DNA from: an uncultured Prevotellaceae bacterium
GTDB lineage: Bacteria > Bacteroidota > Bacteroidia > Bacteroidales > Bacteroidaceae
DNA: 64,000 nucleotides
NCBI GenBank assembly: GCA_902776545.1
Contig: CACYQO010000003.1
Coordinates: 62,001-126,000, forward strand
Direction: 5' to 3'
Part shown: piece after piece, positions 18,787 to 26,135 of the stretch
Position numbering within the stretch: the first letter of the stretch is position 1
Layout of the letters: each line of letters opens with the position of its first letter
The notes under the pieces: model-generated
What the model was told of the DNA's origin: nothing
Database searches by the model: none
Seen by the model: only the letters and a program-made list of their open reading frames with translations
Program-made: the position numbers and the translations under genes

Positions 18787-19110
18787 TCACTTTCTTATTC
18801 GATTTTTCAAATTCTGAGGACTCCTCCTTGTATCCCAGATATCCTCTATTACCACAATGTCATTTGGCTCATCATACCAGTATACTATCTTAAATCGCTT
18901 ATTGATGTGCCTTGACCTATACAAAGGAGCAAGTCCTTTCAGCAGAGGCTCTGGAAATCCTGTCACTGGCCATCTTTTCAAATTGTTTGTAATAGTTTCT
19001 ATTTTCTGACTCATTTTTATTGCCGTCGTTACTCCAAACTCATTTTTGCCCGTGATATAGAGGTTCCTACGCTCTACTTTTGCTCTATCGGTCCATACTA
19101 CTGTAGCCAT
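18787..19110 (-). CDS. RelE/ParE-family toxin
   Basis: 107 residues with the RelE/ParE fold signature: an N-terminal W-T-A, a central helix pair (KIETITNNLKRWP), PLYRSRHINKRFKIVYWYDE and a final strand IVVIEDIWDTRRSP. The C-terminal Arg cluster is where RelE/HigB toxins carry catalytic or ribosome-binding residues; ParE-like gyrase inhibition is the alternative. The start overlaps the end of the upstream antitoxin gene by 13 bp, the usual tight coupling. The toxin probably acts in the cytoplasm and is held inactive by the partner at 19098-19442. It lies in the accessory patch behind repeat copy 2. Confidence 0.75.
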   Translation of the reverse strand: MATVVWTDRAKVERRNLYITGKNEFGVTTAIKMSQKIETITNNLKRWPVTGFPEPLLKGLAPLYRSRHINKRFKIVYWYDEPNDIVVIEDIWDTRRSPQNLKNRIRK

Positions 19111-19442
19111 GAGAATTCTTTTCTCAATTCTTCTCTTACTTCCTCTTCTGTTTGGTATTCACCGCGCAGATATTGCTGATGTGAGGCTTCAATGCGAGCA
19201 TACAGTTCTTCCATGGTGTATGGCTCCACGTCTGAGATATCCTGACGATCCCACTCGTCCTCTTGTATCCCTTCCACCTCCACTTCTTCCGATATGTAAC
19301 GCATGAGACACTGTTTGTCGCTGAGACTCAAGTCACTGATGCGTCTGAGCAGATCGCTGTTCCGTAACTCGTCACTCATCCCATAGGTCATGGCCATCGG
19401 CTCTGACACCATGTTGGCTTTGTAAACATCGTCATATTCCAT
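19098..19442 (-). CDS. Antitoxin partner of the RelE/ParE-type toxin
   Basis: 114 residues, strongly acidic (EEVEVEGIQEDEWDRQDISD). A helical region LLRRISDLSLSDKQCLMRYI is followed by a C-terminal amphipathic segment rich in Glu (EEVREELRKEF). Acidic two-part proteins like this commonly neutralise RelE/ParE toxins. No Phd, RelB or HTH signature is certain, so the class rests on the 13-bp overlap with the toxin gene. It is preceded by the second copy of the promoter-leader and by the 32-codon membrane peptide gene, probably on the same transcript. Confidence 0.65.
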   Translation of the reverse strand: MEYDDVYKANMVSEPMAMTYGMSDELRNSDLLRRISDLSLSDKQCLMRYISEEVEVEGIQEDEWDRQDISDVEPYTMEELYARIEASHQQYLRGEYQTEEEVREELRKEFSWLQ

Positions 19443-19620
19443 ATCTATCTTCTTTTTATTCTCTTCCGAGGCCCGGCCCCGTTTGCGCGTACATTATTAT
19501 ATTGTTTCTCTAATCACACTAACCATCCTGACTCCCCCTACAAAGTAGAAGACCGACATTTCTGTCAGTCCCCCTCTCCCATTCCCGAACCTCACAAAGG
19601 GTCAGACCCTCTGTGAGTAT

Positions 19621-19719
19621 TTACCAGTCGTAATTATGTTTGCGGTCGTACCACATAACACCGAGAAACCATAGGAAAGCAACCGATCCCATTGCAATTA
19701 TGAAATAGATTAATCCCAT
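19621..19719 (-). CDS. 32-residue single-span membrane peptide
   Basis: Starting at ATG 19719 the peptide is MGLIYFIIAMGSVAFLWFLG followed by VMWYDRKHNYDW, i.e. one hydrophobic helix of about 20 residues with a short charged, aromatic tail. It lies wholly in the insert that splits repeat copy 2, about 25 bp downstream of the TATCTTTG box, so it would be the first thing translated from that promoter, ahead of the antitoxin. A longer frame to 19809 would start upstream of the promoter box and is unlikely. Function is unknown; small membrane toxins of type I systems are one comparison, but similarity is not shown. Confidence 0.5.
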   Translation of the reverse strand: MGLIYFIIAMGSVAFLWFLGVMWYDRKHNYDW

Positions 19720-19743
19720 AACGTTTGTTCTTATTTGACAGTG

Positions 19744-19775
19744 CAAAGATACGAAGTTTCGGTGAAAGTGCCAAG
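19744..19775 (-). promoter_or_regulatory. Predicted promoter in repeat copy 2
   Basis: Same boxes as copy 1: TATCTTTG at 19751-19744 with CTTG about 20 bp upstream on the minus strand. It probably drives the membrane peptide and the antitoxin-toxin pair. Confidence 0.55.
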
Positions 19776-19957
19776 GATTTTGGGAAAATTTTCCTGAGGG
19801 CGACGTCACAATGGGGCCTGACCCTTTTGTGTCGTCCGAAGGGGGTGTGTCAGTAAGTCAAAGAGCGAAGCTCGGCATTTATTGCCAGAACTGCTTGTGT
19901 CGCGGCGGTAATCTTGTCTTTACTGTACAGACCCCCTTTAGAGCCAATTTGGGCATT

Positions 19958-20011
19958 GGCTCGAGCCAAAACCCCTTTTGGCTCGAGCTAAATCCCCTTT
20001 TGGCTCGAGCC
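19958..20011. repeat. Three GGCTCGAGCC palindromes at exact 22-bp spacing
   Basis: GGCTCGAGCC at 19958, GGCTCGAGCT at 19980 and GGCTCGAGCC at 20002, each followed by a near-identical 12-bp spacer (AAAACCCCTTTT, AAATCCCCTTTT). The geometry is the same as at 14232-14285, although the palindrome differs. A wider inverted repeat GAGCCAA..TTGGCTC precedes it. This array fills much of the gene-free stretch 19,900-20,100 downstream of a fimbrillin gene. Confidence 0.7.
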
Positions 20012-20106
20012 AAATGGAGGGTTACCTCCTCTGGCCCCAGTAGGGAATGTCAGTAAGTCAAAGAACGAAGCCCGGCTTCTCGCGCACGCGGACATTTTAT
20101 TTATGT

Positions 20107-20137
20107 AGCCAGGCGGGGAGTCGAACCCCGCTTGGCT
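20107..20137 (-). terminator. Hairpin resembling a tRNA/tmRNA T-arm, 3' of a fimbrillin gene
   Basis: On the minus strand AGCCAaGCGGGG-TTCGACT-CCCCGCcTGGCT forms a stem with one mismatch and a 7-nt loop. The GGTTCGACTCC core equals the tRNA T-loop consensus, and the order T-stem then acceptor-like CTGGCT resembles a tRNA or tmRNA 3' end. No matching 5' half exists upstream, because that is fimbrillin coding sequence. It could act as a transcription terminator, although no clear U tract follows, or be an attachment-site remnant. Confidence 0.45.
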
Positions 20138-20149
20138 TATAGAGAGTTA

Positions 20150-22396
20150 TCAAGAACCAGAAACTATCTTGATGACCTTCACAGCGTACTTACCATCGTT
20201 GAGAATGTACTTGTCAAAATAGAAGGTACCTGAATCGGCATTGTCATCGCCTGTGACAGGTGTTGCCTCAGTGATTGTAGTTTTTAATACCTTCTTACAT
20301 CCCTCTGGAATAAGAGTCTTTCCAAGTGGGCTGATATATGAATAGGTTGGAGTGCCAGTACCATTAGTTGTTACAGAGAAATAGACATATAACTCGCTTG
20401 GTGCTTCTCCTCCAGTTGGCACCGCCGTAGCATCGCGTACCACTGTAGTTAAAAGTGGATAATATTTATGACTAGCATCAGTACCATTAATCTTTTGACC
20501 AACAGTTACAGCAACAGGCTCGAGTTGATTATACTCATGTTCTTTAGCTTGTTGAATATAAACATACGCATAAGACTTTGTAGCTGTTAAAGTTGCAATG
20601 GCAATCTTACCTACAGTTCCTGAGGTTAAACCTGTAATAGGATTGTCATCAACACCATTAATAATAGAAGTTACGGTATTATCTATTGTACTCGTCATTT
20701 TTGTGAGTCCAAGACCATTACGACCAGTTACATTATCAGCACTAACAGCAGTGGTGCGCATAACAAGAGCATCAAGAACCTTAGCTTCAGTTGCATCAGC
20801 ATCACTAAGTTCATAGACAAGTGAATTTGTTGCACTCAGGCCACCTATCAATGTTGCTGGTGAAGCGGCGGTATTCATAACCTGAACATAAATGTCGTGA
20901 CTATTAGCTGTTGAATACTCATTAGTTGCTTTGGTATGTCCTTGCTGATAGGTTGTAATCGAAGGAGTTGAAACTGTTGTAACAGTTGTCTGCTCAGCAG
21001 TTGCATCCGTAGCCTCAGCTACAACAGCATCGAAAGTAATGGGATACAATCCCGCATTATCGGCAGTAGCATCTGTCGTCGTCCAACCATTTGTGGCATC
21101 AGAAATTTTAAAGATATAAGTGTATGCATAGTTAGGACGCCATTTAGTATAGTTAGCAGGCACAGAAGCCTTTGCACCATAAATATTGATAGTCTCACCT
21201 GAACCATCAGTAGCAGTAAGAGTGTAATCTACACGGAGTGTAAGTGCTGAACTTGAACTAACTGGGAATACCGTTGTGTAATACTGAGCTGCGGCAGAAC
21301 CGGCGAATGTTGCAGTAGGAAGGGTACGGCCAAGATATGAATTACTACCAGACAAAACATTTTCTCCAGCAGAATAGTTAGCAGTAAGTTCACCAAAACC
21401 ATGGAACGTTACACTGGTACTACCAGCAGTAACATCTACTGAAGCTTTGTTATAGTCTGCTTTTTCACTATTACCTGCACCGGTTGCTTCTGGTGAGTTA
21501 TTAACGCCTACATGTGGGAAAGAAACAACTATAGTACCACTTGTTGGAATACTGGATGTACTTATCAGAGTAGCTTCGTCTGTCTTATTTGCAGCTGTTT
21601 CTAAATCTGAAGGCACATCAGCTGCGTCTACTGTATAGAACTTAACACCGGAAACAGCGTATCCCGGTACCGTTTCATAGAGGGCGATACGAATCTTTGA
21701 ACCGAGGTTCTTAAACCTCAACTGAACTTCTTTACCATAGTTCGCTTTTAACACTTCTGTAATATCTGTAATATAAACCTCTTTCAGAGATTCTTCATCA
21801 GGAATATTGAATTGGTAAGCAGTTCCACCACCTGCCAGTGATGTACCAAAGTTCATACTTGTTACACCAATTTGACCAGTTGTTGGAGTGCCCACTGTAG
21901 ATGTTGGATCACCTACTACTGGTGTCTTTTTACCTGTTGAGAAAGCGAAGAAATCATACTGATCTGTGCTATAGTCCCAATACTTGATGGTCTGAGCACC
22001 TGTAATAGAAGAGAGTTTTGGGTAACCTGCAGGAGCTGTTCCCGGATTAACACCAACATACTCCCAGTTTGCAGTGTTCGATGTCGTAGTACCAGCAGTG
22101 TTTGCGCTGTACTGTACCAAATAGTTGTCAAAAACTTTAGTTGGAGTAGGGCTTGTTGCAGCCTCAGTTCCTTTCGTACCCATTACATAGAAGAAGTTGC
22201 CGAGCAGTTTAGCAGCTTCACCACCATAAATGTCGGCACGGGTAACTCCATTAGAAGCTGATGCGAACACAATAGCGTTGGATTCGCTGGGTGAATTGTC
22301 CTGGGGAGCAGAGGTAACGTCCCCTACGAATGTCTCGTCTGAGCAGCTGGCTAATGCTACGAGAGCCATGGCTGCAAATAAAACTTTTTTCTTCAT
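20150..22396 (-). CDS. Fimbrillin family lipoprotein (748 aa)
   Basis: Start chosen at ATG 22396, which gives a compact lipoprotein signal (MKKKVLFAAMALVALASC, Cys18); the frame extends 9 codons further up. After the lipobox come SDETFVGDV, then NGVTRADIYGGEAAKLLGN, with the Arg of TRA as candidate processing site. The shared pilin block follows: KVFDNYLVQY, NWEYVG, QTIKYWDYS, YDFFAFS, then VPGYAVSGVKFY and NYAYTYIFKIS. The C-terminus is YAVKVIKIVSGS, the family's final strand. Length is well above classical FimA (about 350-400), with extra Thr/Ser/Ala-rich domains after about residue 430. It lies 53 bp after a closely similar paralogue, a tandem duplication. Confidence 0.87.
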   Translation of the reverse strand: MKKKVLFAAMALVALASCSDETFVGDVTSAPQDNSPSESNAIVFASASNGVTRADIYGGEAAKLLGNFFYVMGTKGTEAATSPTPTKVFDNYLVQYSANTAGTTTSNTANWEYVGVNPGTAPAGYPKLSSITGAQTIKYWDYSTDQYDFFAFSTGKKTPVVGDPTSTVGTPTTGQIGVTSMNFGTSLAGGGTAYQFNIPDEESLKEVYITDITEVLKANYGKEVQLRFKNLGSKIRIALYETVPGYAVSGVKFYTVDAADVPSDLETAANKTDEATLISTSSIPTSGTIVVSFPHVGVNNSPEATGAGNSEKADYNKASVDVTAGSTSVTFHGFGELTANYSAGENVLSGSNSYLGRTLPTATFAGSAAAQYYTTVFPVSSSSALTLRVDYTLTATDGSGETINIYGAKASVPANYTKWRPNYAYTYIFKISDATNGWTTTDATADNAGLYPITFDAVVAEATDATAEQTTVTTVSTPSITTYQQGHTKATNEYSTANSHDIYVQVMNTAASPATLIGGLSATNSLVYELSDADATEAKVLDALVMRTTAVSADNVTGRNGLGLTKMTSTIDNTVTSIINGVDDNPITGLTSGTVGKIAIATLTATKSYAYVYIQQAKEHEYNQLEPVAVTVGQKINGTDASHKYYPLLTTVVRDATAVPTGGEAPSELYVYFSVTTNGTGTPTYSYISPLGKTLIPEGCKKVLKTTITEATPVTGDDNADSGTFYFDKYILNDGKYAVKVIKIVSGS

Positions 22397-22449
22397 AATT
22401 TTAACCTTTAAACCATTAAACATATTATTAATTATCTCATTTTTTTTTT

Positions 22450-24927
22450 TTATTGTACTTTAATCACCTTGACATAATAGACACCGTCGTTCTTGAAGTA
22501 ACGGTCGAAGTAGGTCTGCCCCTTCAACACCTGATCGGAAGCGGTACAACGTACCAAGGGATCGTTGACTGCCAAGATCCTCAGCTTGTCATAAGCCTGC
22601 TCTGGCAGGATGACGCAGTAGGTATAGCTGCCGTCGGCATCATTATACAGGTAATAGGCCGTACCGTCCTGAGGCTCAGTATCGGTCTTTAGCGTATAGG
22701 TCACGCCATTCAAGGTGTAAATGTCGGTGGCACCGGCAAAGTTGGCATACGGGATGTTGGCTGCCTTTTTATAACTCCGACCGTTATCGGTGGTGTAATA
22801 GTAGTCGGTACCCGTGACGGCATAGCCGGAGGCGATGGTATATTGATAGACCGGAGCCTCAGCCGTACCCACGTTTTCACGCAGATAGAGGTTGTTGACG
22901 GTCTGACCAAGGAACACGTTCTCCTTATAGCCGTGATCCTTGTCGTAATAGACATAGCCTTTCTGCAAGTCGCCGGCAGGAGCCCTCTTGTAGTCGTAAC
23001 GCCAATAGTGCGTCAGGCCTCTCTGGCCAAGCGGCAGGTTGACGGGCGAGAACTTCCAGTCGCCAGGGGTCTCCGAAGGTTGCGTCTTCGTGTAGACGAA
23101 GGCATAGGTGCCTGCCACAGGGGTGAACTTGGCAGCCTGATTACCTTCCAGGACGATGGGATTGCCATCCGGACCTTTTTCGATGGTGCTGACCGGCGTG
23201 ATCGAGGTGGTGAAGAGCTGCAAGCCGTTACGGCCGAGGATAGCCTCATCGCCCGAGGTGAACTCCTCACGCATCTGCATGGCGTCGACCACCTCTGCCT
23301 CGGTATAGCGCCTGATGTTAGGCAGCATGTAGAGCGCCGCGTTGTCGGCGGTGAGCGTCTGAAGCCTGCCGTTGGCGAGGGCTGTCGCTTCGGCACTGGG
23401 AGCACCGTCGTTCACAGTGACATAGATGTCGCCATCCGCTGCCCTATACTCGTCGTTGTCGACCACCTTCGAGCCATTCTGATAGGTGGTGATGCTCGGG
23501 GTGGAGACAAGTGTGACAGTCTCCTGCGTGGCATCCTCCACATCGTTGACAACCACCGCATCGAACGAGATGGGATAGAGTCCGGCAGGATCGCTGTTGA
23601 TCGTGATGTCATCAGGATGTTCCGGGTCATAGAAACCCGTATGGCCGTTGGTCTTGTCGCTTATCTTAAATAAATAGGTATAAGCGTAACCGGGCTTCCA
23701 CTTGGTGTAGATGCTGGGCACCTGAGCGGTGGCACCCTTCACGAAGATCTCCTCACCCGTTCCGTCGATGGACTCGAGGGTGTAGTTCACACGGAGGTTG
23801 AGGTTCACACCGGTCTCGTTGGGCAGATACGGGCTGTAGTAGTTGCCCTCGGCCTCACCGGCCATCGAAGCGGTTGCCGACGTACGGCCCAGGAACTCGG
23901 TGCCCTTCTTCTCACCGTCTTCGGCGATGGTGTAGTTCAGCATGCTGAAGTTCACGATCTTCGAATTACCGGTGGTGCCAGAAAAGCGGACGTGCGCCAG
24001 GTTGTTGTCGGTGTTAGCCGTGTTATTCACATGAGGATAGTAAACGGTATAGGTACCGGCAGTGTAGATCTGGTTGTCCGTTGTCGAGAAGAGCTTAGGT
24101 GTCACGTTCTCACGGGCATTGGCTGTACGCTGGGCATCGCTGAGCGACGGATCAGTCTCATCCGCCAAGGCGACGGCAGGACCGCTATAGAACTTCACGT
24201 CCTTCACCGAGTAGCCGGGCACGGTCTCGTAGAGGGCGATACGCACCTTTGAGCCGAGGCTGCGGAACTTGATGGTGACGGGCACGCCGTAGCTTGCCTT
24301 CTTCACCGTCACGAGGTCGGCGATGTAGCAGGTCGTCAGGTCGTTGGCCGCACCCTTGAAGGTGTAGGCAACACCATCTTCGCCCGTAGCCGTCTCGGGA
24401 GTGATGGCCGAGACATACACCTGTCCTGCGGGGATGGGATCGGGAGCCGGATCGACATAGATGGGCTCTACATCCTTGCCTGCAGACCAGGCGATGAAGT
24501 CGTACTGCGCCTTGGTGTAATCCCAGTACTTGACGGACTGGCGCGTGACACCGTTGTCGATGGCGTGCTTGATACGCTGCTCACCCACATACTCCCAGTT
24601 AGACGTGTTCGACTCGGTGGTGTTGGCCGTACCGGGATGGTAGATGACACTGTAGTTGTCGAAGACGATTCCGCCCATGTTGTCCGTCGTCTCACCCTTG
24701 TAGCCGCTGACGATAAACTGGCTGCCCAACAAGTTGGCAGCGTCAGCGCCAGTATATTCTGCTCGGGTGGTCTCGCTGGAGTTGGAGCTGAAAAGGATAG
24801 GAACTTCCTGAGTCTCAGGCTCCGGAGCCGGAGGAGTGACCACAGGCGGTGCATCAGCGAAGTTGTCGCTACAGGCAGCAAGGGTCACTATGACGCTTGC
24901 TGCAAGAAATAGGTCTTTGTACTTCAT
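22450..24927 (-). CDS. Fimbrillin family lipoprotein (825 aa)
   Basis: The signal peptide ends at lipobox LAAC (Cys19 from ATG 24927), followed by a Pro-rich linker. SSETTRAEYTGADAANLLG carries the TRA motif; then FDNYSVIYHP, NWEYVG and QSVKYWDYTKAQYDFIAWS, VPGYSVKDVKFYSG and GYAYTYLFKIS. The final strand is GVYYVKVIKVQ. The second half has repeated YY-rich sections (GTDYYYTTDNGRSYKKA, DGTAYYLYNDADGSYTY) somewhat like the later modules of the giant protein at 1-10110. It is the first fimbrillin after the DUF5119 gene, with a 26-bp gap, so the four genes from 27625 form one operon. ATG 24936 is an alternative start. Confidence 0.87.
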   Translation of the reverse strand: MKYKDLFLAASVIVTLAACSDNFADAPPVVTPPAPEPETQEVPILFSSNSSETTRAEYTGADAANLLGSQFIVSGYKGETTDNMGGIVFDNYSVIYHPGTANTTESNTSNWEYVGEQRIKHAIDNGVTRQSVKYWDYTKAQYDFIAWSAGKDVEPIYVDPAPDPIPAGQVYVSAITPETATGEDGVAYTFKGAANDLTTCYIADLVTVKKASYGVPVTIKFRSLGSKVRIALYETVPGYSVKDVKFYSGPAVALADETDPSLSDAQRTANARENVTPKLFSTTDNQIYTAGTYTVYYPHVNNTANTDNNLAHVRFSGTTGNSKIVNFSMLNYTIAEDGEKKGTEFLGRTSATASMAGEAEGNYYSPYLPNETGVNLNLRVNYTLESIDGTGEEIFVKGATAQVPSIYTKWKPGYAYTYLFKISDKTNGHTGFYDPEHPDDITINSDPAGLYPISFDAVVVNDVEDATQETVTLVSTPSITTYQNGSKVVDNDEYRAADGDIYVTVNDGAPSAEATALANGRLQTLTADNAALYMLPNIRRYTEAEVVDAMQMREEFTSGDEAILGRNGLQLFTTSITPVSTIEKGPDGNPIVLEGNQAAKFTPVAGTYAFVYTKTQPSETPGDWKFSPVNLPLGQRGLTHYWRYDYKRAPAGDLQKGYVYYDKDHGYKENVFLGQTVNNLYLRENVGTAEAPVYQYTIASGYAVTGTDYYYTTDNGRSYKKAANIPYANFAGATDIYTLNGVTYTLKTDTEPQDGTAYYLYNDADGSYTYCVILPEQAYDKLRILAVNDPLVRCTASDQVLKGQTYFDRYFKNDGVYYVKVIKVQ

Positions 24928-24953
24928 ATGCATCATTTGTTAAAGTTATTAAA

Positions 24954-26135
24954 TTACATTTCAAATTCGTGGGTTTCTTCTTCGAAGTCCTTCACGACGG
25001 CATCGAAGGCAGAGCCTCCTTTACGAGTAGGGATACGCACGGTATCCATGTCCAGCTCGACGGTGATGACGCCGCCTCTCCAGCGACGGCGCACCTTTTC
25101 TGTCACGTCGAACACAAATGTGGAGTCCATACCGTTGTTGAACAGCATGGTCACGTCCAGATAATGGGGAACCTTATCAAGCACTTCGTCACGCTTCTTG
25201 ATGCGGTTCATATTCTGACCGACGATACCAAAGGTGAGCATCCTTCCACCGATGATGTCAACCAGTTCCTCACCCTTCATGCAGTTGGGTTTGAAGCGGT
25301 TGTTGAAGTAGACCGTAATGACATCAGGCCCGGCAATGCCGTTGTTGACCACTGTGGTGCGGCCGAAGCCAGAGAGGTTGCCCTGGCCGTCGGTACCTGT
25401 GATACGGTTGCGGTTGTTGTGGATGATCACCTGCGTCAGATAAATATAGGTGATGGGTTCCAGGACCATATTGAGTTTCTTGACATACACATTGCGAACG
25501 GGGTCGTATTCGAATCCCCTGAGGTCGCGGTTGATCTCAATGGCCTGCTCGTAGGCAGAGAACAGCTCCTCGGGCTGATAGAAGGAGTGCGTAAACTCCG
25601 GCGCATTGTAACGGGTGTGGAACATCGACTGGTTGGTATAGGCCGTCACGGAGTCCAGAGAGCTCTGCTCGTCGAAGTTCAGGCTCTGCACACCGTCGGG
25701 CGTGTAGATGTCGTTCCAGGTGAGGATGTCCCAGAAGCCCCAGTTGTAAGTGGCCCTGAAGTGATTCCCTGTAACGGTGTGAGCCAGCACGCTGGTATGG
25801 TTAGCGTAGGGTTCGGAACCAGTGAAGTAGCGGCGCAGCTGCAGCGTGGACGGCTCGGTATAGCCAATCTGACCGAAGATGCGTATGTCCTCGTCGTCCC
25901 AGCCGTAGTACCACTCGTCCTTCCAAGTGACATCCACATCATATTCGGTCTCAAAGTCGTAGTCCCAGTAGGTCTCCAGGTCAAGGTCCACGACGGGCAA
26001 CTCTGTATCAATATCGCCGCCGTCGAAGAGATGTAGCTCCGGCTCGGGGATGCAGCATACCAACAGCGCGACGACCGCAAGGACAATCGCCGTGCGGGTC
26101 ACCGTCTGTATGTCAAAAATGCTGCGTCTTCTCAT
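24954..26135 (-). CDS. DUF5119 family lipoprotein
   Basis: 393 residues: a basic N-terminus, a hydrophobic segment and Cys27/Cys28 (LLVCC), consistent with a lipoprotein. A short acidic stretch (PVVDLDLETYWDYDF) leads to a W/Y-rich beta domain with HLFDGGD and WKDEWYYGWDDED. The second half includes EPITYIYLTQVIIHNN, GRTTVVNNG and DVTMLFNNGMDSTFVFDVT. This matches the DUF5119 proteins found between DUF3575 and fimbrillin genes in Bacteroides and Prevotella, thought to be pilus anchor or accessory subunits (family context, not experiment). Its ATG overlaps the upstream stop by 4 bp (ATGA), a sign of coupling. Confidence 0.85.
   Translation of the reverse strand: MRRRSIFDIQTVTRTAIVLAVVALLVCCIPEPELHLFDGGDIDTELPVVDLDLETYWDYDFETEYDVDVTWKDEWYYGWDDEDIRIFGQIGYTEPSTLQLRRYFTGSEPYANHTSVLAHTVTGNHFRATYNWGFWDILTWNDIYTPDGVQSLNFDEQSSLDSVTAYTNQSMFHTRYNAPEFTHSFYQPEELFSAYEQAIEINRDLRGFEYDPVRNVYVKKLNMVLEPITYIYLTQVIIHNNRNRITGTDGQGNLSGFGRTTVVNNGIAGPDVITVYFNNRFKPNCMKGEELVDIIGGRMLTFGIVGQNMNRIKKRDEVLDKVPHYLDVTMLFNNGMDSTFVFDVTEKVRRRWRGGVITVELDMDTVRIPTRKGGSAFDAVVKDFEEETHEFEM

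Larger units (their letters stand above)
19468..19897. repeat. Direct repeat copy 2, split by a 121-bp insert
   Basis: Matches copy 1 (18411-18724) over 19468-19619 and 19741-19897. Between these lies about 121 bp with a small ORF. The promoter box and both hairpins are kept. The hairpin at about 19804-19838 has changed on both arms (GAC..CACAA / TTGTG..GTC instead of CTCACAA / TTGTGAG), so pairing is preserved. A shorter relative of the end sequence (gtcagtaagtcaaagaacgaagc) recurs at about 20049. Confidence 0.8.

Noticed and set aside
14232..20011. Short palindrome arrays as CRISPR
   Set aside because: Repeats of 10 bp with 12-bp spacers and only three copies are too short, there are no cas genes, and spacers at 19958 are nearly identical.
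16386..20149. Intact integrative element or prophage
   Set aside because: There is no integrase, transposase, relaxase or structural phage gene; only accessory genes, repeats and a possible att remnant.
20105..20180. A complete tRNA gene on the minus strand
   Set aside because: Only a T-arm and acceptor-like end are present; the preceding bases are the end of a fimbrillin gene and form no D-arm or anticodon arm.
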